This document shows, in pieces, positions 1-9,474 of a DNA stretch of 64,000 nucleotides. Under the pieces are notes generated by a model. The model did no database searches. It was given only the letters and a program-made list of their open reading frames with translations, and was not told the origin of the DNA. The stretch is from NCBI RefSeq assembly GCF_927798115.1, contig NZ_CAKMMG010000001.1:1612001-1676000 (forward strand). Direction: 5' to 3'. A program made the translations under genes and the position numbers. The stretch comes from Paenibacillus auburnensis (GTDB lineage: Bacteria; Bacillota; Bacilli; Paenibacillales; Paenibacillaceae). Position 1 is the first letter of the stretch, and each line of letters opens with the position of its first letter.

Positions 1-1526
1 ACGGCAAAATCCGGGCCGATCCCTGCACCAATTGCTGAAATAATTGCTTTGTATTCATCGTTCTTTAAGATATCAAGCAGCTTGGCCTTTTCCGGATTCA
101 TCGGCTTGCCCTTTAGCGGCAGAATAGCCTGAATCTTGGAGTCGCGGCCCTGCTTGGCCGATCCTCCGGCAGAATCCCCTTCGACGATGAACAGCTCGGT
201 ACGTGTAACGTCCTTAGACTGTGCTGGTGACAGCTTGCCGCCGAGATTAGAACTTTCACTGCGCTTCTTGCCGCTGCGGATTTCATCGCGGGCCTTACGG
301 GCCGCTTCCCGCGCCTTGGAAGCCTGAATGGACTTCTTCAGCAGACTCTGCGCCACCTGGGGATTCTCCTCCAGGAACCGGGCCATATTCTCGGACACGA
401 TATAATCGACGGCGCTGCGGGCAGAAGCGCTGCCGAGCTGATCCTTCGTCTGGCCGACAAATTCCACCTCGGACATCTTCACGCTGATTACTGCCATCAT
501 GCCTTCGCGCAGATCATTGCCTTCCAGATTCTTGTCCTTTTCCTTCAGCAGCTGCGTCCGGCGTGCGTAGTCGTTCAGCACACGTGTATAAGCCGTCTTG
601 AAGCCTGTCTCATGTGTTCCTCCGCTGCGGGTAGGAATAGAGTTCACGAAGGAAGCCAGCGTTTCTGTGTATCCGGCGTTATACTGCAAGGCCACTTCAA
701 CCTCGATGTCATCCTTCTCCGAACTAAAGTGGATCACATCATGCAGCGTATCCTTGCCTTCATTCAGGAACTGCACGAATTGGCTGGCTCCGCCTTCATA
801 GAAATATTCATCCTGACGGCCGCTGCGCTCATCGCTAATGTTAATGCGAAGGCCCGAGTTCAGGAAGGCAATTTCCTGTACCCGCTCTGCTAAGGTGTCA
901 TAGTTCAGGGCAATGCCATTTGCAAAGACGCGAATATCCGGCTTGAAGGTAATCTTCGAACCGGTCTTATTCGTATTCCCGAGAATCTCAAGGCCGGTTA
1001 CTGGCTCGCCGACATGCTCCTTGCCGGTTTTATCCACCCAGTATTCGAAGCGCTGGCGGTGGATTTTGCCGTCACGGTAAATTTCAACTTCCAGCCACTC
1101 GGACAATGCATTGGTTACAGAAGCACCAACGCCATGCAGACCGCCCGATTTTTTGTAGCCGGAACCGCCGAATTTGCCGCCCGCATGCAGGATTGTAAAG
1201 ACTACCTGAGGGGTTGGCACCCCTGTCTTATGCATTCCGGTCGGGATGCCCCGCCCGTTATCAATTACTGTAACTGAACCATCCTTACGCAAGGTAATAT
1301 CAATTTTGGAACAAAATTTGGCTAAATGCTCATCAACGGCGTTATCCACGATTTCCCATACTAGATGGTGCAGTCCCGAGGAACTCGTACTTCCGATATA
1401 CATGCCGGGCCGTTTGCGGACCGCAACCAGACCTTCGAGCACCTGAATGTCGTCAGCATCGTATCCAGTCCGGCCTGCTTCGCCGTTCTTAGAGACTTTT
1501 GCAAACATATCGATCTGTTCGAGCAT
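1..1526 (-). CDS. parE: DNA topoisomerase IV subunit B, N-terminal part (cut by window edge)
   Basis: ATPase subunit of topoisomerase IV, which decatenates replicated chromosomes together with ParC. The readable part is about 508 residues and leaves the window at the left edge. It begins MLEQIDMF and shows the GHKL ATPase features: EIVDNAVDEHLA near residue 55-65, the DNGRGIPTGMHK motif, and GGLHGVGASV for the ATP lid. Further on come the TOPRIM entry FIVEGDSAGGSAKQGRD and PLKGKPMN. The spelling of these motifs is closer to ParE of Bacilli than to GyrB; this is a judgement from memory of the families. The ATG at 1526 is chosen because AAGGAGGAGC lies at the right distance upstream and the frame stays open. 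An ATG four bases further upstream is in a frame that stops quickly. parC is expected beyond the left edge. Confidence 0.93.
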   Translation of the reverse strand, partial: MLEQIDMFAKVSKNGEAGRTGYDADDIQVLEGLVAVRKRPGMYIGSTSSSGLHHLVWEIVDNAVDEHLAKFCSKIDITLRKDGSVTVIDNGRGIPTGMHKTGVPTPQVVFTILHAGGKFGGSGYKKSGGLHGVGASVTNALSEWLEVEIYRDGKIHRQRFEYWVDKTGKEHVGEPVTGLEILGNTNKTGSKITFKPDIRVFANGIALNYDTLAERVQEIAFLNSGLRINISDERSGRQDEYFYEGGASQFVQFLNEGKDTLHDVIHFSSEKDDIEVEVALQYNAGYTETLASFVNSIPTRSGGTHETGFKTAYTRVLNDYARRTQLLKEKDKNLEGNDLREGMMAVISVKMSEVEFVGQTKDQLGSASARSAVDYIVSENMARFLEENPQVAQSLLKKSIQASKAREAARKARDEIRSGKKRSESSNLGGKLSPAQSKDVTRTELFIVEGDSAGGSAKQGRDSKIQAILPLKGKPMNPEKAKLLDILKNDEYKAIISAIGAGIGPDFA

Positions 1527-1595
1527 TCATGCTCCTCCTTCTTTGTCTCACTTACTCTGAAATGCAAACAAACGTTTTCGTTCACTTTGTACATT

Positions 1596-2585
1596 CTAAT
1601 TCAAAATATCCCGTTTCGTAAAGACGGCGAATGAAATGATTATGGCTGCAATCCCCCAAACGCCCAAAACAGCCATGGAAAAAGACAGCGTCATTCCTTC
1701 AATTGGCGCCGGCGTCCCGGCCAAATATCCCGTCAGCCCCAGATTAACCATAAACAAATACTTCGCTGTCGTCCAAGCCGCGGCCATATTAGTGAGTATG
1801 GTTCCGGCAATCAGCGCTGCCATCATCACGACAATACTCGCCGCCGTGCTGCGCACCAGAACCGATACCATAAAGGCCAAGACAGCAACAACTACACTGA
1901 CGAACCAGATCAGCCCGCCCTGCATCAATAGATATTTCCACTGCGGCACCGAGTGGACGGTCGTCATGTCCACCGTATCTCCGCTGAGCTGGAATCCGGT
2001 AAAGACAGGGATACTAAAGCCCTTATATCCGAAGGCGAGCCCTGAAATCAGGTAGCTGATCACAAACACCGAAAGCACAATCAGAGAAACAAACATGAGC
2101 AGCGCCACCAGCTTGCTGAACAGGACCTTCCAGCGTTTGACTGGCCGGGTGAGCAGCATTTTGATTGTGCCTGTAGTCCGTTCCCCGGACACAAGATCTG
2201 AGGCGACAGCCATAATCAGCAGCGGAATGAATAAAGAGACGGAATTATCCAGAAATTCGCGGGTAAACGTCACTCCGCTCGGCTCATTCGGATTCACATC
2301 ATGATCCAGATAAAACTGCAGCTGCTGGACAAAAATCCGCCGATACGACTTCCACTCCTCCGGAATACGGTCACTGCCGAGCGAGTTCTGATTATCGGTG
2401 ATCTGCTGCTGAACCTCCAGCCTCCAGTCCGAATTAAACTTGTCCCGGCTGCGTTCAGCTATCCGCATTTGCGCATATGTAAACATTGGCACGAGTACAA
2501 GCAGAATCAGCAGTATAACATAGAATCGTTTCTTTTTTATAATTTTCGTACACTCATTACGGATGAGCGGAAGCAGATTAGTCAA
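1596..2585 (-). CDS. ABC-2 type transporter permease
   Basis: Integral membrane half of an ABC exporter or ABC-2 membrane-maintenance system, paired with the ATPase directly upstream. About 329 residues. One hydrophobic segment lies near residues 20-40, then a long extracytoplasmic stretch to about residue 115, then five or so further membrane segments, the usual ABC-2 layout. The motif SDLVSGERTTGTIKMLLTRP, typical of ABC-2 permeases, lies just after the second membrane segment. The TTG at 2585 is preferred because GGAAGGTG sits 6 bases upstream; a GTG three codons earlier overlaps that ribosome binding site. It overlaps the end of the ATPase gene by 8 bases, suggesting translational coupling. 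The substrate cannot be told from sequence; bacitracin-type or lantibiotic-type export are possibilities. Confidence 0.85.
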   Translation of the reverse strand: MTNLLPLIRNECTKIIKKKRFYVILLILLVLVPMFTYAQMRIAERSRDKFNSDWRLEVQQQITDNQNSLGSDRIPEEWKSYRRIFVQQLQFYLDHDVNPNEPSGVTFTREFLDNSVSLFIPLLIMAVASDLVSGERTTGTIKMLLTRPVKRWKVLFSKLVALLMFVSLIVLSVFVISYLISGLAFGYKGFSIPVFTGFQLSGDTVDMTTVHSVPQWKYLLMQGGLIWFVSVVVAVLAFMVSVLVRSTAASIVVMMAALIAGTILTNMAAAWTTAKYLFMVNLGLTGYLAGTPAPIEGMTLSFSMAVLGVWGIAAIIISFAVFTKRDILN

Positions 2586-3558
2586 TAGATTCACCTTCCG
2601 TTAGCTTCAAGAATAGCTGTTCCAGTGTCGGGTTAATTTTATGCACGGCTCTAACTTCCACCTGAGCTGTAACCATGACAGCCACAATCTCCGGTATCAA
2701 GTCATCCTCCATCGCTGTGATCAAAGAGCCCTCGCCCATTCCGGCAATAATGGAGTCGTCCAGTGTAACCTCGTCCAGCCGGAGCAGCCGGATATCAGAG
2801 CGTTCTTCCAGAATGCCTCTCGCCGTCTCAAGCGGCTCCAAATCCCAGAGCACATAAGGGGAATTGCGGGCGACAAGTTCATTTACTCCGCCGACGGCCA
2901 GGACCCGCCCTTTGCTGATAATTGCCACGCGGTCACACAGCAGCTGAATCTCACTGAGCAAATGGCTGGACACGAATACGGCAAGACCGCCTTCAGCCAG
3001 CTCGCGGATAAATTCGCGCAGCTCCTTGATGCCTTTGGGGTCCAGCCCGTTCGTCGGTTCATCCAGAATGAGCAGCCGCGGGCGTCCAAGCAGTGCTTGA
3101 GCTATACCGAGCCGTTGCCGCATACCCAGCGAATAGGTGCTTACCTTATCATGGATGCGCTGATCCAGCCGGACAATCTCCACCACCTCGGCAATCCGGT
3201 CCGTACCTACTCCAGGCTGCATCCGGGCAAAGTGCTGCAGATTTTCCCAGCCAGTTAAATAGGTGTACACTTCCGGGTTCTCTACGATACAGCCAACGTA
3301 TTGGAGCGCTTTTTCGGGATCACGGTTGACATTGTAGCCGCAGACGGTAATGGTTCCTTCAGTCGGTCGGATCAGATCCACGAGCATCCGGATGGTAGTC
3401 GTTTTTCCGGCGCCGTTCGGACCCAGGAAACCAAAGATTTCCCCCTGCTTCACGTCAAAGGTAACATCGTCGATGATCCATTTGCGGCCTATTTTTTTGC
3501 GGACCCCATCTACGGACAATACAACGTTTCCGGTGCCTCCGCCTGTCTCTTTTGTCAT
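2578..3558 (-). CDS. ABC transporter ATP-binding protein
   Basis: Cytoplasmic ATPase of the exporter whose permease follows and overlaps. About 326 residues. Walker A GPNGAGKTT lies at about residues 46-54, the signature YSLGMRQRLGIAQALL in the middle, Walker B LLILDEPTNGLDPKG, and the switch histidine in VFVSSHLLSE. The 100-residue C-terminal extension after the nucleotide-binding domain is common in BcrA-like and YxlF-like ATPases. The ATG at 3558 is chosen over one nine codons upstream because AAGGAG lies 9 bases before it. The GDSL hydrolase gene lies 53 bases upstream on the same strand and could be cotranscribed. Function as a drug or peptide exporter is inference from family only. Confidence 0.88.
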   Translation of the reverse strand: MTKETGGGTGNVVLSVDGVRKKIGRKWIIDDVTFDVKQGEIFGFLGPNGAGKTTTIRMLVDLIRPTEGTITVCGYNVNRDPEKALQYVGCIVENPEVYTYLTGWENLQHFARMQPGVGTDRIAEVVEIVRLDQRIHDKVSTYSLGMRQRLGIAQALLGRPRLLILDEPTNGLDPKGIKELREFIRELAEGGLAVFVSSHLLSEIQLLCDRVAIISKGRVLAVGGVNELVARNSPYVLWDLEPLETARGILEERSDIRLLRLDEVTLDDSIIAGMGEGSLITAMEDDLIPEIVAVMVTAQVEVRAVHKINPTLEQLFLKLTEGESID

Positions 3559-3611
3559 ATCCAACAACTCCTTGCCCGCATTCAATTCTGCATTAAAAAC
3601 CTCTAATCCTC

Positions 3612-4556
3612 TTATCGAACAGCTTGTATAATCCGTTCACTGATCCGCTGATAGCCGTCGCCGTTCGGGTGAAAATGATCGCCTGAGAGATACTTGTCCA
3701 AATGGCGGTTAAATAAATCAAAGGTTGGCACAAGGGTCATATTGCTGTGTGTATTAATAATATCCATGGCGGCATTATTCCAGGCTGTTACCGCCTGATT
3801 CCCGGGCACGAGCAGGTCCTTAATATCTCCGAAGGGATTGTATAGACCCACATAAAATATTTGCGCCTGCGGATTAATCTCGGAAATCGTCTGCAGGATC
3901 TCACCCAGCCGCTTCGCGGCATCCGGCAATGCTGCCAGCAGCGATTCCGGCGTTAACTCATCTTCGCCCGGCTTAGGCGTGGAAGTAACCAGAGCGCTGT
4001 TTTTCCCGTCAATGGTTCCTGTTGCATGAACTGAGCTTGCAGCATCCTGATTCTCAGCGGCTGCCGATGGAGACGGGCCTGGTGTTGCCGCTCCCTGGCC
4101 TTCTGTCGCATTTCCCAGAATCTCCGAGCCCCGGAACAGATCATTACCGCCAATGGAGACGAGAATAATATTGGCCTGCCGCAGGGCGTAACGGACTCCC
4201 TCTTCTTTAAGCTTGGTTTGCAGTCCGGCCGTTGTCAGTCCGTTAATCCCCATATTGCCAAGCAGCTCAGCAGATCCTCCGTCAGCCGACAATCCGTCCA
4301 GGGTGCGCTTAACAAAACCGCTTCCGTCGTTGTCACCTGTTCCCTTGGCAAGCGAATCACCCAGCGCTAGAATCCTCATCGAATCTCCGGCTGCCGCAGT
4401 AGGAACAGCTGTCTCTTGAGGTAAAGCGGTTGACAGAGCTTCTCCCTGGGGGTTAAGAATATCGCCTACTGCAGAAACAAATCCCACAATCAATATTATT
4501 GTTGCTGCTATGGAAATCAGGCTCACACTTCGCCAGGTCCATTTGGAATCCTTCAA
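3612..4556 (-). CDS. SGNH/GDSL-family hydrolase, membrane anchored
   Basis: Probable secreted esterase or lipase-like hydrolase of the SGNH superfamily, about 314 residues. An N-terminal hydrophobic segment (ISIAATIILIVGFVSAVG, about residues 10-30) looks like an uncleaved signal anchor. The catalytic blocks are readable: LALGDSLAKGTG holds the nucleophile Ser, GNMGINGLTT block II, SIGGNDLF block III, and DHFHPNGDGY the catalytic Asp and His. A low-complexity, Ala/Ser/Pro-rich insert lies between blocks III and V. The longest reading frame begins at 4679, but the TTG at 4556 is preferred: GGAGGG sits 6 bases upstream and it gives a sensible signal sequence. The physiological substrate is unknown; acyl or acetyl groups on cell-surface glycans or lipids are typical of the family. 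Confidence 0.8.
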   Translation of the reverse strand: MKDSKWTWRSVSLISIAATIILIVGFVSAVGDILNPQGEALSTALPQETAVPTAAAGDSMRILALGDSLAKGTGDNDGSGFVKRTLDGLSADGGSAELLGNMGINGLTTAGLQTKLKEEGVRYALRQANIILVSIGGNDLFRGSEILGNATEGQGAATPGPSPSAAAENQDAASSVHATGTIDGKNSALVTSTPKPGEDELTPESLLAALPDAAKRLGEILQTISEINPQAQIFYVGLYNPFGDIKDLLVPGNQAVTAWNNAAMDIINTHSNMTLVPTFDLFNRHLDKYLSGDHFHPNGDGYQRISERIIQAVR

Positions 4557-4954
4557 AGCTATCCCTCCGTACGTTCTATTCTCCATTGTTCCACATTTTA
4601 CAAACTTCTTAACTATGTAATTAAACATAATTCTTCTATACGCATTTTGCAAATACACGGGACGCCTTCCTACATGCACGGATCCCTCCCTCAGGAGAGC
4701 TTACGGCCTTACGAATAAATGCTAATATGCAAAAAATAGGAGCAGCCTATACACGCAGGAAAAAGTGGCCTTCTCTAACGCAGAATTATTGAAAAAGATT
4801 AGAGTGAGGAGTACCCTAAAGAAGAAGCGGAACCGGGCATAATCGCTCTGCATTCATAATTACCGGGATTACAAACCGCTACAACACTTTTCAGTTTCTT
4901 TTAATATAAAACCTGTATGCTGGAGGAAAACTACGTTCATGAGAGGTGAATGGA
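4557..4954. other. intergenic region between divergent genes
   Basis: About 400 bases separate the GDSL hydrolase start and the phospholipase-like gene, which are transcribed away from each other. It must hold both promoters, but I cannot point to a convincing -35/-10 pair. An AT-rich stretch with TTTTAATATAAAA near 4896-4910 is the best place for a promoter of the plus-strand gene. GAGAGGTG at 4941-4948 is the ribosome binding site. No small gene, repeat or RNA element is evident. Confidence 0.4.
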
Positions 4955-5935
4955 ATGCCTAACATTTGGATGCATCTGGAGTACGGTAAGCAGCTTGCGG
5001 AGGAATTCAGGAATGAATTTTCTTTTCTGGCGGATATGGAGACCTGTCCTGAACTGTACCAGCTAGGCTGCCAAGGACCTGATTTCCTGCTGTATCACAG
5101 CTTTCTGCCTTGGAAAAAAGAGACCCGGGCGCTCCGGCTCGGCGATCTTATGCATACTGAGAACTGCGGTCCTGTACTGATCGAATTCTGGAAACGGGCC
5201 ATGTCCCTACCCCCTGCCGACCTGAAGAATGTGCAGCAATATTTCCTGGGCTTCCTCACCCACCATCTGTTGGACCGTAATCTTCATCCTTATATCAACT
5301 GGAAAGCAGGCTACAAGCACCGTGACCATCAGCGTTTCGAGATCGTTCTGGATACGCTGTTCATGAAGCGGCTAAAAGGGATTGATACCTGGCGGCATGC
5401 GGTCTGGAAAAAAATCAATGTCGGCTCCCATCTGCCTCTCCCGATTCACACCATTCTTCACGAAACTGCAGCTGCATGGTATCCTGAGACGAAAAAACTG
5501 CCGGCTGAAATGTGGCATGAGGCCTATCTCGATATGCTCCTGGCGCATAAATGCCTGTACGATCCGAGGGGCTGGAAGAAATCGCTCCTGCGGGGCAAAG
5601 TCCGCCGTCTTTTCTCACAGCAGCTGTCCCCTGCCGAGGAGAAGCTCGATTACTTGAATGAAAAACATGGCGAATGGCGACATTCGGCGCTCTACTCGGA
5701 GGTGCGGACCGAAAGCGTCTGGGAGCTGTGGGAGGAAGCACTGTCAGAAGGACGGACGGTACTGCGTGCTCTCGGCTCGTGGCTGAACAGTTCAGTACCG
5801 GCCGAGGCTTCCCGGGCACTGGAGAAGTTCAAAGAGGTGCTGGGCGACCGCTCGTATGACACAGGTAAGGATTGCAGCAGCAAGCTTAAAAATCTGTACG
5901 CCGAACCGATCTGGGAAGTAGGAATTATCTCCTGA
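4955..5935 (+). CDS. zinc-dependent phospholipase C-like family protein
   Basis: Member of the family that includes Clostridium/Bacillus zinc-dependent phospholipase C (Zn_dep_PLPC). About 326 residues with no signal peptide, so probably cytoplasmic. N-terminal IWMHLEYGKQL, then LGCQGPDFLLYHSF and LTHHLLDRNLHPYI match the conserved His/Asp-rich zinc-binding segments of the family, followed by HRDHQRFEIVLD. The ATG at 4955 is chosen over a GTG at 4946 because GAGAGGTG lies 6 bases before it. Intracellular members of this family in Paenibacillus and Bacillus are uncharacterised as far as I know, and hydrolase activity on phospholipids is not assured. It stands alone, followed by a bidirectional terminator. 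Confidence 0.75.
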   Translation: MPNIWMHLEYGKQLAEEFRNEFSFLADMETCPELYQLGCQGPDFLLYHSFLPWKKETRALRLGDLMHTENCGPVLIEFWKRAMSLPPADLKNVQQYFLGFLTHHLLDRNLHPYINWKAGYKHRDHQRFEIVLDTLFMKRLKGIDTWRHAVWKKINVGSHLPLPIHTILHETAAAWYPETKKLPAEMWHEAYLDMLLAHKCLYDPRGWKKSLLRGKVRRLFSQQLSPAEEKLDYLNEKHGEWRHSALYSEVRTESVWELWEEALSEGRTVLRALGSWLNSSVPAEASRALEKFKEVLGDRSYDTGKDCSSKLKNLYAEPIWEVGIIS

Positions 5936-5985
5936 ACCACTCTTCTGACTTCCTTAGAAATATCCGTATTAACGAACCGCCCAGC

Positions 5986-6040
5986 CAAAAAGGGACTGAT
6001 CCAGCCAGCCATCTTATGGCCAACTGAACAGTCCCTTTTG
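5986..6040. terminator. bidirectional rho-independent terminator
   Basis: AAAAGGGACTG pairs with CAGTCCCTTTT around a 30-base loop. A-rich and T-rich flanks make it usable from both sides. It lies between the convergent phospholipase-like gene and the CAP-domain gene. Confidence 0.7.
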
Positions 6041-6064
6041 GGTTCTCCACTTAGTTAGTATTGC

Positions 6065-6862
6065 TTATTTGCCGATGAATTCCTGTACCCAGTAGTTATT
6101 ATCATAACCTACACCAATGTAGTTGAAGTTCGCGCTTAAAATGTTGGCACGGTGACCTTCACTGTTCATCCAGGCAGTCATGACCTCCTGTGGTGATTTC
6201 TGGCCCATGGCGATGTTCTCGCCTGCTGCCCGGTACGTAATACCGAAAGTCGCCATCATATCAAAAGGTGAACCGTACGTAGGTGAAGTATGGGAGAAAT
6301 AATTATTCGTACGCATATCTGTTGCCTTAGCAGCTGCCACCTTATTCAGGCTGTCCAGCGCACTGACCGGAGACAATCCGGCTGCGGCACGTTCTTTGTT
6401 CACAAGGCCGACAATCTGCTTCACATACGTGGCTTGGGTGCTAACTGCTGCAGCCGGAGCTGCTGTTGCCGCAGGTTTAGCTGTCGGTGCCGGTGTTGCT
6501 GCTGGTTTCGCCGTTGCTGCTGGTGCTGGTGTCGCAATCGGTGCCGGTGTTGCTGTTGCAATCGGTGCGGGTGTAGCTACGGGTGCTGATGTTACTACCG
6601 GCTTTTCTGTTGCTGCAGGAGCCGTTGTCTTCTGAGGTACAACTACCGGTTTGAATTTAAATACTGTTACTGTCGTACCGTTAAAAGAAAATGCCTTATC
6701 GCTATATTGAGTGAAATTTTGCATGAATTGGGCAAAGCTCGTAGTTGTTCCTTCAACTGCGTTGCTAGTTGCAGCGTCCGCTTGTAAGGGTAGAGAAATG
6801 CTCAGCGCCATGACAGCTGCAACGCTACCACCTATCATTGCTCTTACAGTCTTGCTCTTCAT
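6065..6862 (-). CDS. secreted CAP-domain (SCP/YkwD-like) protein
   Basis: Extracellular protein of about 265 residues. A signal peptide (MKSKTVRAMIGG, then a hydrophobic stretch ending LQADAA) is followed by a short unknown region. A long Ala/Pro/Thr/Lys linker with repeats such as ATPAPIATPAP covers about residues 75-145, and the C-terminal CAP domain runs from about residue 145. The CAP signature is visible: LVNKERAAAGLSPVSALDSL, YFSHTSPTYGSPFDMM, AGENIAMGQKSP, VMTAWMNSEGHRANIL, and the C-terminal GVGYDNNYWVQEFIGK. The ATG at 6862 follows GGAGATGG; the longer frame from 6922 has no ribosome site. In B. subtilis, YkwD-like proteins are secreted, some in sporulation or stress; the biochemical role is not established. 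Confidence 0.88.
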   Translation of the reverse strand: MKSKTVRAMIGGSVAAVMALSISLPLQADAATSNAVEGTTTSFAQFMQNFTQYSDKAFSFNGTTVTVFKFKPVVVPQKTTAPAATEKPVVTSAPVATPAPIATATPAPIATPAPAATAKPAATPAPTAKPAATAAPAAAVSTQATYVKQIVGLVNKERAAAGLSPVSALDSLNKVAAAKATDMRTNNYFSHTSPTYGSPFDMMATFGITYRAAGENIAMGQKSPQEVMTAWMNSEGHRANILSANFNYIGVGYDNNYWVQEFIGK

Positions 6863-7059
6863 TCTGCCATCTCCTTGTTCTGGTTGTTGGATTTGCTGTG
6901 ATGCCAAGAGTGTTGGCGGCAAATATTACAAAGTTGTAATCTGTTCCTCAGTCATTGTAGCATAGATTCTTTTAATTGTGCGCCTCTAAGTTTTTCCATC
7001 ACTAGACTCTAAGAAGGCTTGTCCGGTTAAGAGAGGATACCTATGCATCTGCACATGGT

Positions 7060-7101
7060 TAAGAAGACTGTCCTCCTTACACAGGAGCGGCAGTCTTCTC
7101 G
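7060..7101 (-). terminator. hairpin after the WG-repeat gene
   Basis: AGAAGACTG (7062-7070) pairs with CAGTCTTCT (7091-7099), and CTCC with GGAG inside. The T-run on the minus strand is short, so this is a moderate terminator candidate about 50 bases past the WG-repeat gene stop. Confidence 0.5.
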
Positions 7102-7149
7102 TCATTTCAAGCTTCTTATTGTATTTATCGGCTCAGCAGACTGTTTCAC

Positions 7150-9111
7150 TTAATGAAAAGACTGCCAGAAGTCTCCTTCGGTGGAGATCAGGCCCATAAT
7201 CTCCGCATATGGAATACGGAAGGTTGGAAATCCTGCTGCGTAGGGTGCGATCTCATAAGGTGCAAAATACAGGTAAAGCGCAGCTTCATCCACATAAAAA
7301 GGCTGATCTGCCGTAATTCCTTTGTACGTATCCGGGAAAACGTAAGAGTACTGCGGGTCGGTAGCAATCTGCTTGCCGACAATCTCGCTGAGCTTCTCCA
7401 CATATTTGCTGCCCGGCTTGAATAAGTCGCTGAGCGTGTAGAACCTGCCGCTGCTCAGATTGATATGCTCATAGATCCGGGTAGGCATGCCGTGTGCCGC
7501 ACCAAACGGGAATTTATAGCCGCTGAGCTCAAGTACAAGCAGATTTTTACGGAAGAATTCTACGGCAAAATCACCCGTGTAGCTGAAATCCTGCGCCGGC
7601 CCTCCGCTTCCCACCCCCTCGGCAAGGGAAAGGCTGCGCAGCTTGTCATTAACGGCTCTGGAAACTTCTGTGCTGGCAATCCCCTCTATTACCGGATAAT
7701 AAACCAGGTAGTCCCGGTTTGGTTTATATTTCTTCTCCAGCACGGAGTAAGGCGGCCGGAGCGGGATAACCCCATTTTGGCGCCACACCTGCTTGCCCTT
7801 GCGGTCGTAATAGGCTGTCCGCTGATCAACATCTGCGCGGATCAGGCTGCCGCTGAAGGAGAGTGTGCCTGCTCCGGCAATAACGGGTGGCTGCGATGCT
7901 TTTTTGCCGCTTTTGTCAATAAAATAGGTGTCTTTAGCATCATACACGGAGGCCAGCCCATGCTGATAATTGTTCACCCCGAGCAGCGGATGATTGCTGA
8001 GAATTCTGCCAGTTACGGCATCGGCAATGACATATCGGGACCCGCGGTACGGCTGGTCTGCATAGACCGGAGTTCCTAAAGCGACCCGGTTTTCACCGAG
8101 CTGTTGCACTTCATAATAGTTGGCCGGCACAATCTGCTTGCCCTGCTTATCGATTAATCCGTAGGCGTTACCATAATCCTCCGCTGTGTTAATGACCGCT
8201 CTTCCCTCCGAAAACGGCATCGCAGCTGTAAATTGCGGTTTGATTGCGACACTGCCATCGAGATTGAGATACCCGTATTTACCGTTCTCCGTCTCCTGAT
8301 AAGCCAGCAGTCCATCCCCCGGATTGCCGACATAAGGATGTTTGTACGTATGCAGAACAGTACCCTTAGGATCTATCAGCGCATATTCACCCTCGCTTAC
8401 TTTGACTAGTGCTGTACCGTTCATGAAATCGCCCGCATCCAGATACACCGGGGGCAGGACTTCTTTGCCCTGCGCATTCAGATACCCGTAGCTTGAATTT
8501 CCTGTTGTACTCTGTTTAGAAAAAAGCGCCCGGCCTTCGTGCAGCGAATTCAAATAGTCATACCGCGCAGAAGTTACCTCTTTACCTTTTTCATCTATGA
8601 AGGTGTAGCCCTTTGCATCCGAAACGACCGCCAGACCTTCCGCAAACGGAGCGATAAACGAATAGACAGGTTTCACTTTCTCGCGCCCGCTGCTGTCAAT
8701 CAAACCGCTGCTGTCCCTGCGCTGAACAATGGCCAGACCGTTATCCTGAAAATCCTCGGCATAATCATACCTCGGTTCAATCACCGTCCGCCCTTCGTTG
8801 TTGATATATCCCCACAGCGTCCCTTCCTTTAGCTTAAAAGGCGCCGGATGGAGCACTTCTGCCCGCAGTCCGCTTCCTTCCCACTCAGTTAGGAGGTAGA
8901 TTGGTTCCAGCAGTTTTATGGAGTAATCTATACGGTACAAACCCTCCTCTGCGGGGATCGTGACGAACAGATCATCATCCGCACGGATGAAATCCTCATC
9001 CTGCTGGGCAACAGCTTCGTTCCACCCGATCCCGTCCCACTTCCACACTTCCGCCTGCAGCGGGCCGCTATCCATTCCTTTTGCCAGCTCATTCAGCTTA
9101 ATCCTCAGCAT
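7150..9111 (-). CDS. WG-repeat protein with C-terminal DUF3298-like domain
   Basis: About 653 residues and no clear signal peptide. Most of the protein is a tandem array of WG-type beta repeats of about 45-60 residues, with the recurring pattern YGYLNxxGKxVxxPxY: for example GTLWGYINNEGRTVIEPRYD, KYGYLNLDGSVAIKPQFT, AYGLIDKQGKQIVPANYY. The last 200 residues (ISTEVSRAVNDKL..., INLSSGRFYTLSDLFKPG, and FRIPYAEIMGL near the end) resemble the DUF3298/RsiV-like domain. The ATG at 9111 is used because AAGGGAG precedes it by 8 bases. The frame is open back to 9318, but that part is encoded by the palindromic repeat element and is not protein-like. WG repeats are thought to be protein-binding beta structures; no enzymatic role is evident. 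Confidence 0.8.
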   Translation of the reverse strand: MLRIKLNELAKGMDSGPLQAEVWKWDGIGWNEAVAQQDEDFIRADDDLFVTIPAEEGLYRIDYSIKLLEPIYLLTEWEGSGLRAEVLHPAPFKLKEGTLWGYINNEGRTVIEPRYDYAEDFQDNGLAIVQRRDSSGLIDSSGREKVKPVYSFIAPFAEGLAVVSDAKGYTFIDEKGKEVTSARYDYLNSLHEGRALFSKQSTTGNSSYGYLNAQGKEVLPPVYLDAGDFMNGTALVKVSEGEYALIDPKGTVLHTYKHPYVGNPGDGLLAYQETENGKYGYLNLDGSVAIKPQFTAAMPFSEGRAVINTAEDYGNAYGLIDKQGKQIVPANYYEVQQLGENRVALGTPVYADQPYRGSRYVIADAVTGRILSNHPLLGVNNYQHGLASVYDAKDTYFIDKSGKKASQPPVIAGAGTLSFSGSLIRADVDQRTAYYDRKGKQVWRQNGVIPLRPPYSVLEKKYKPNRDYLVYYPVIEGIASTEVSRAVNDKLRSLSLAEGVGSGGPAQDFSYTGDFAVEFFRKNLLVLELSGYKFPFGAAHGMPTRIYEHINLSSGRFYTLSDLFKPGSKYVEKLSEIVGKQIATDPQYSYVFPDTYKGITADQPFYVDEAALYLYFAPYEIAPYAAGFPTFRIPYAEIMGLISTEGDFWQSFH

Positions 9112-9210
9112 TCCAGTCGCTCCCTTACAAAGGCTTTTGCCTATAGAATATGAGGGGGAGGGGGAAAGGGTGTTTATGTGCCTAAGGGGGTGCAAAACGA
9201 GATCTGGGGA

Positions 9211-9378
9211 AAAGATGAGGATATAGCCGTGACTGCGCGGATGTTTGGACTTCCGACCGCTGTTGTCTTCGGATTTCTTCAATTTATACCGCTGGCAGCG
9301 GGTGAAATCCGAAGACAAAGGCGGACGCTATCGCTCCTACAGTTCCAAAATCCGCTCCGTCACTTTCCCTCATCTTTG
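9211..9378 (-). repeat. palindromic interspersed element, copy 1
   Basis: Core 9229-9363. The 15-base arm TTGTCTTCGGATTTC at 9263-9277 is perfectly complementary to 9304-9318. Between the arms is a small CCGCTgcc/AGCGG-type apical hairpin. Outer arms GTGACTGCGCGGATG... and ...CCGCTCCGTCAC form an imperfect terminal inverted repeat that extends to AAGATGAGG on both sides. Confidence 0.85.
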
Positions 9379-9474
9379 GGGAACGGCTTAAGGGCAGCAC
9401 AAAAGCACCCTTGTGGTGGGTGTTGGCCGGGTGGGTCAAGGGCAGCTGCGCTTTGCCCTTTCCGGTTAATTGCT

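Noticed and set aside
1571..1582. AACGTTTTCGTT near the parE promoter as a cre site
   Set aside because: Three or more mismatches to the cre consensus; a small hairpin at most.
6863..7149. c-di-AMP (ydaO-type) riboswitch before the CAP-domain gene
   Set aside because: Such riboswitches often precede cell-wall genes, but no conserved core could be read in this leader.
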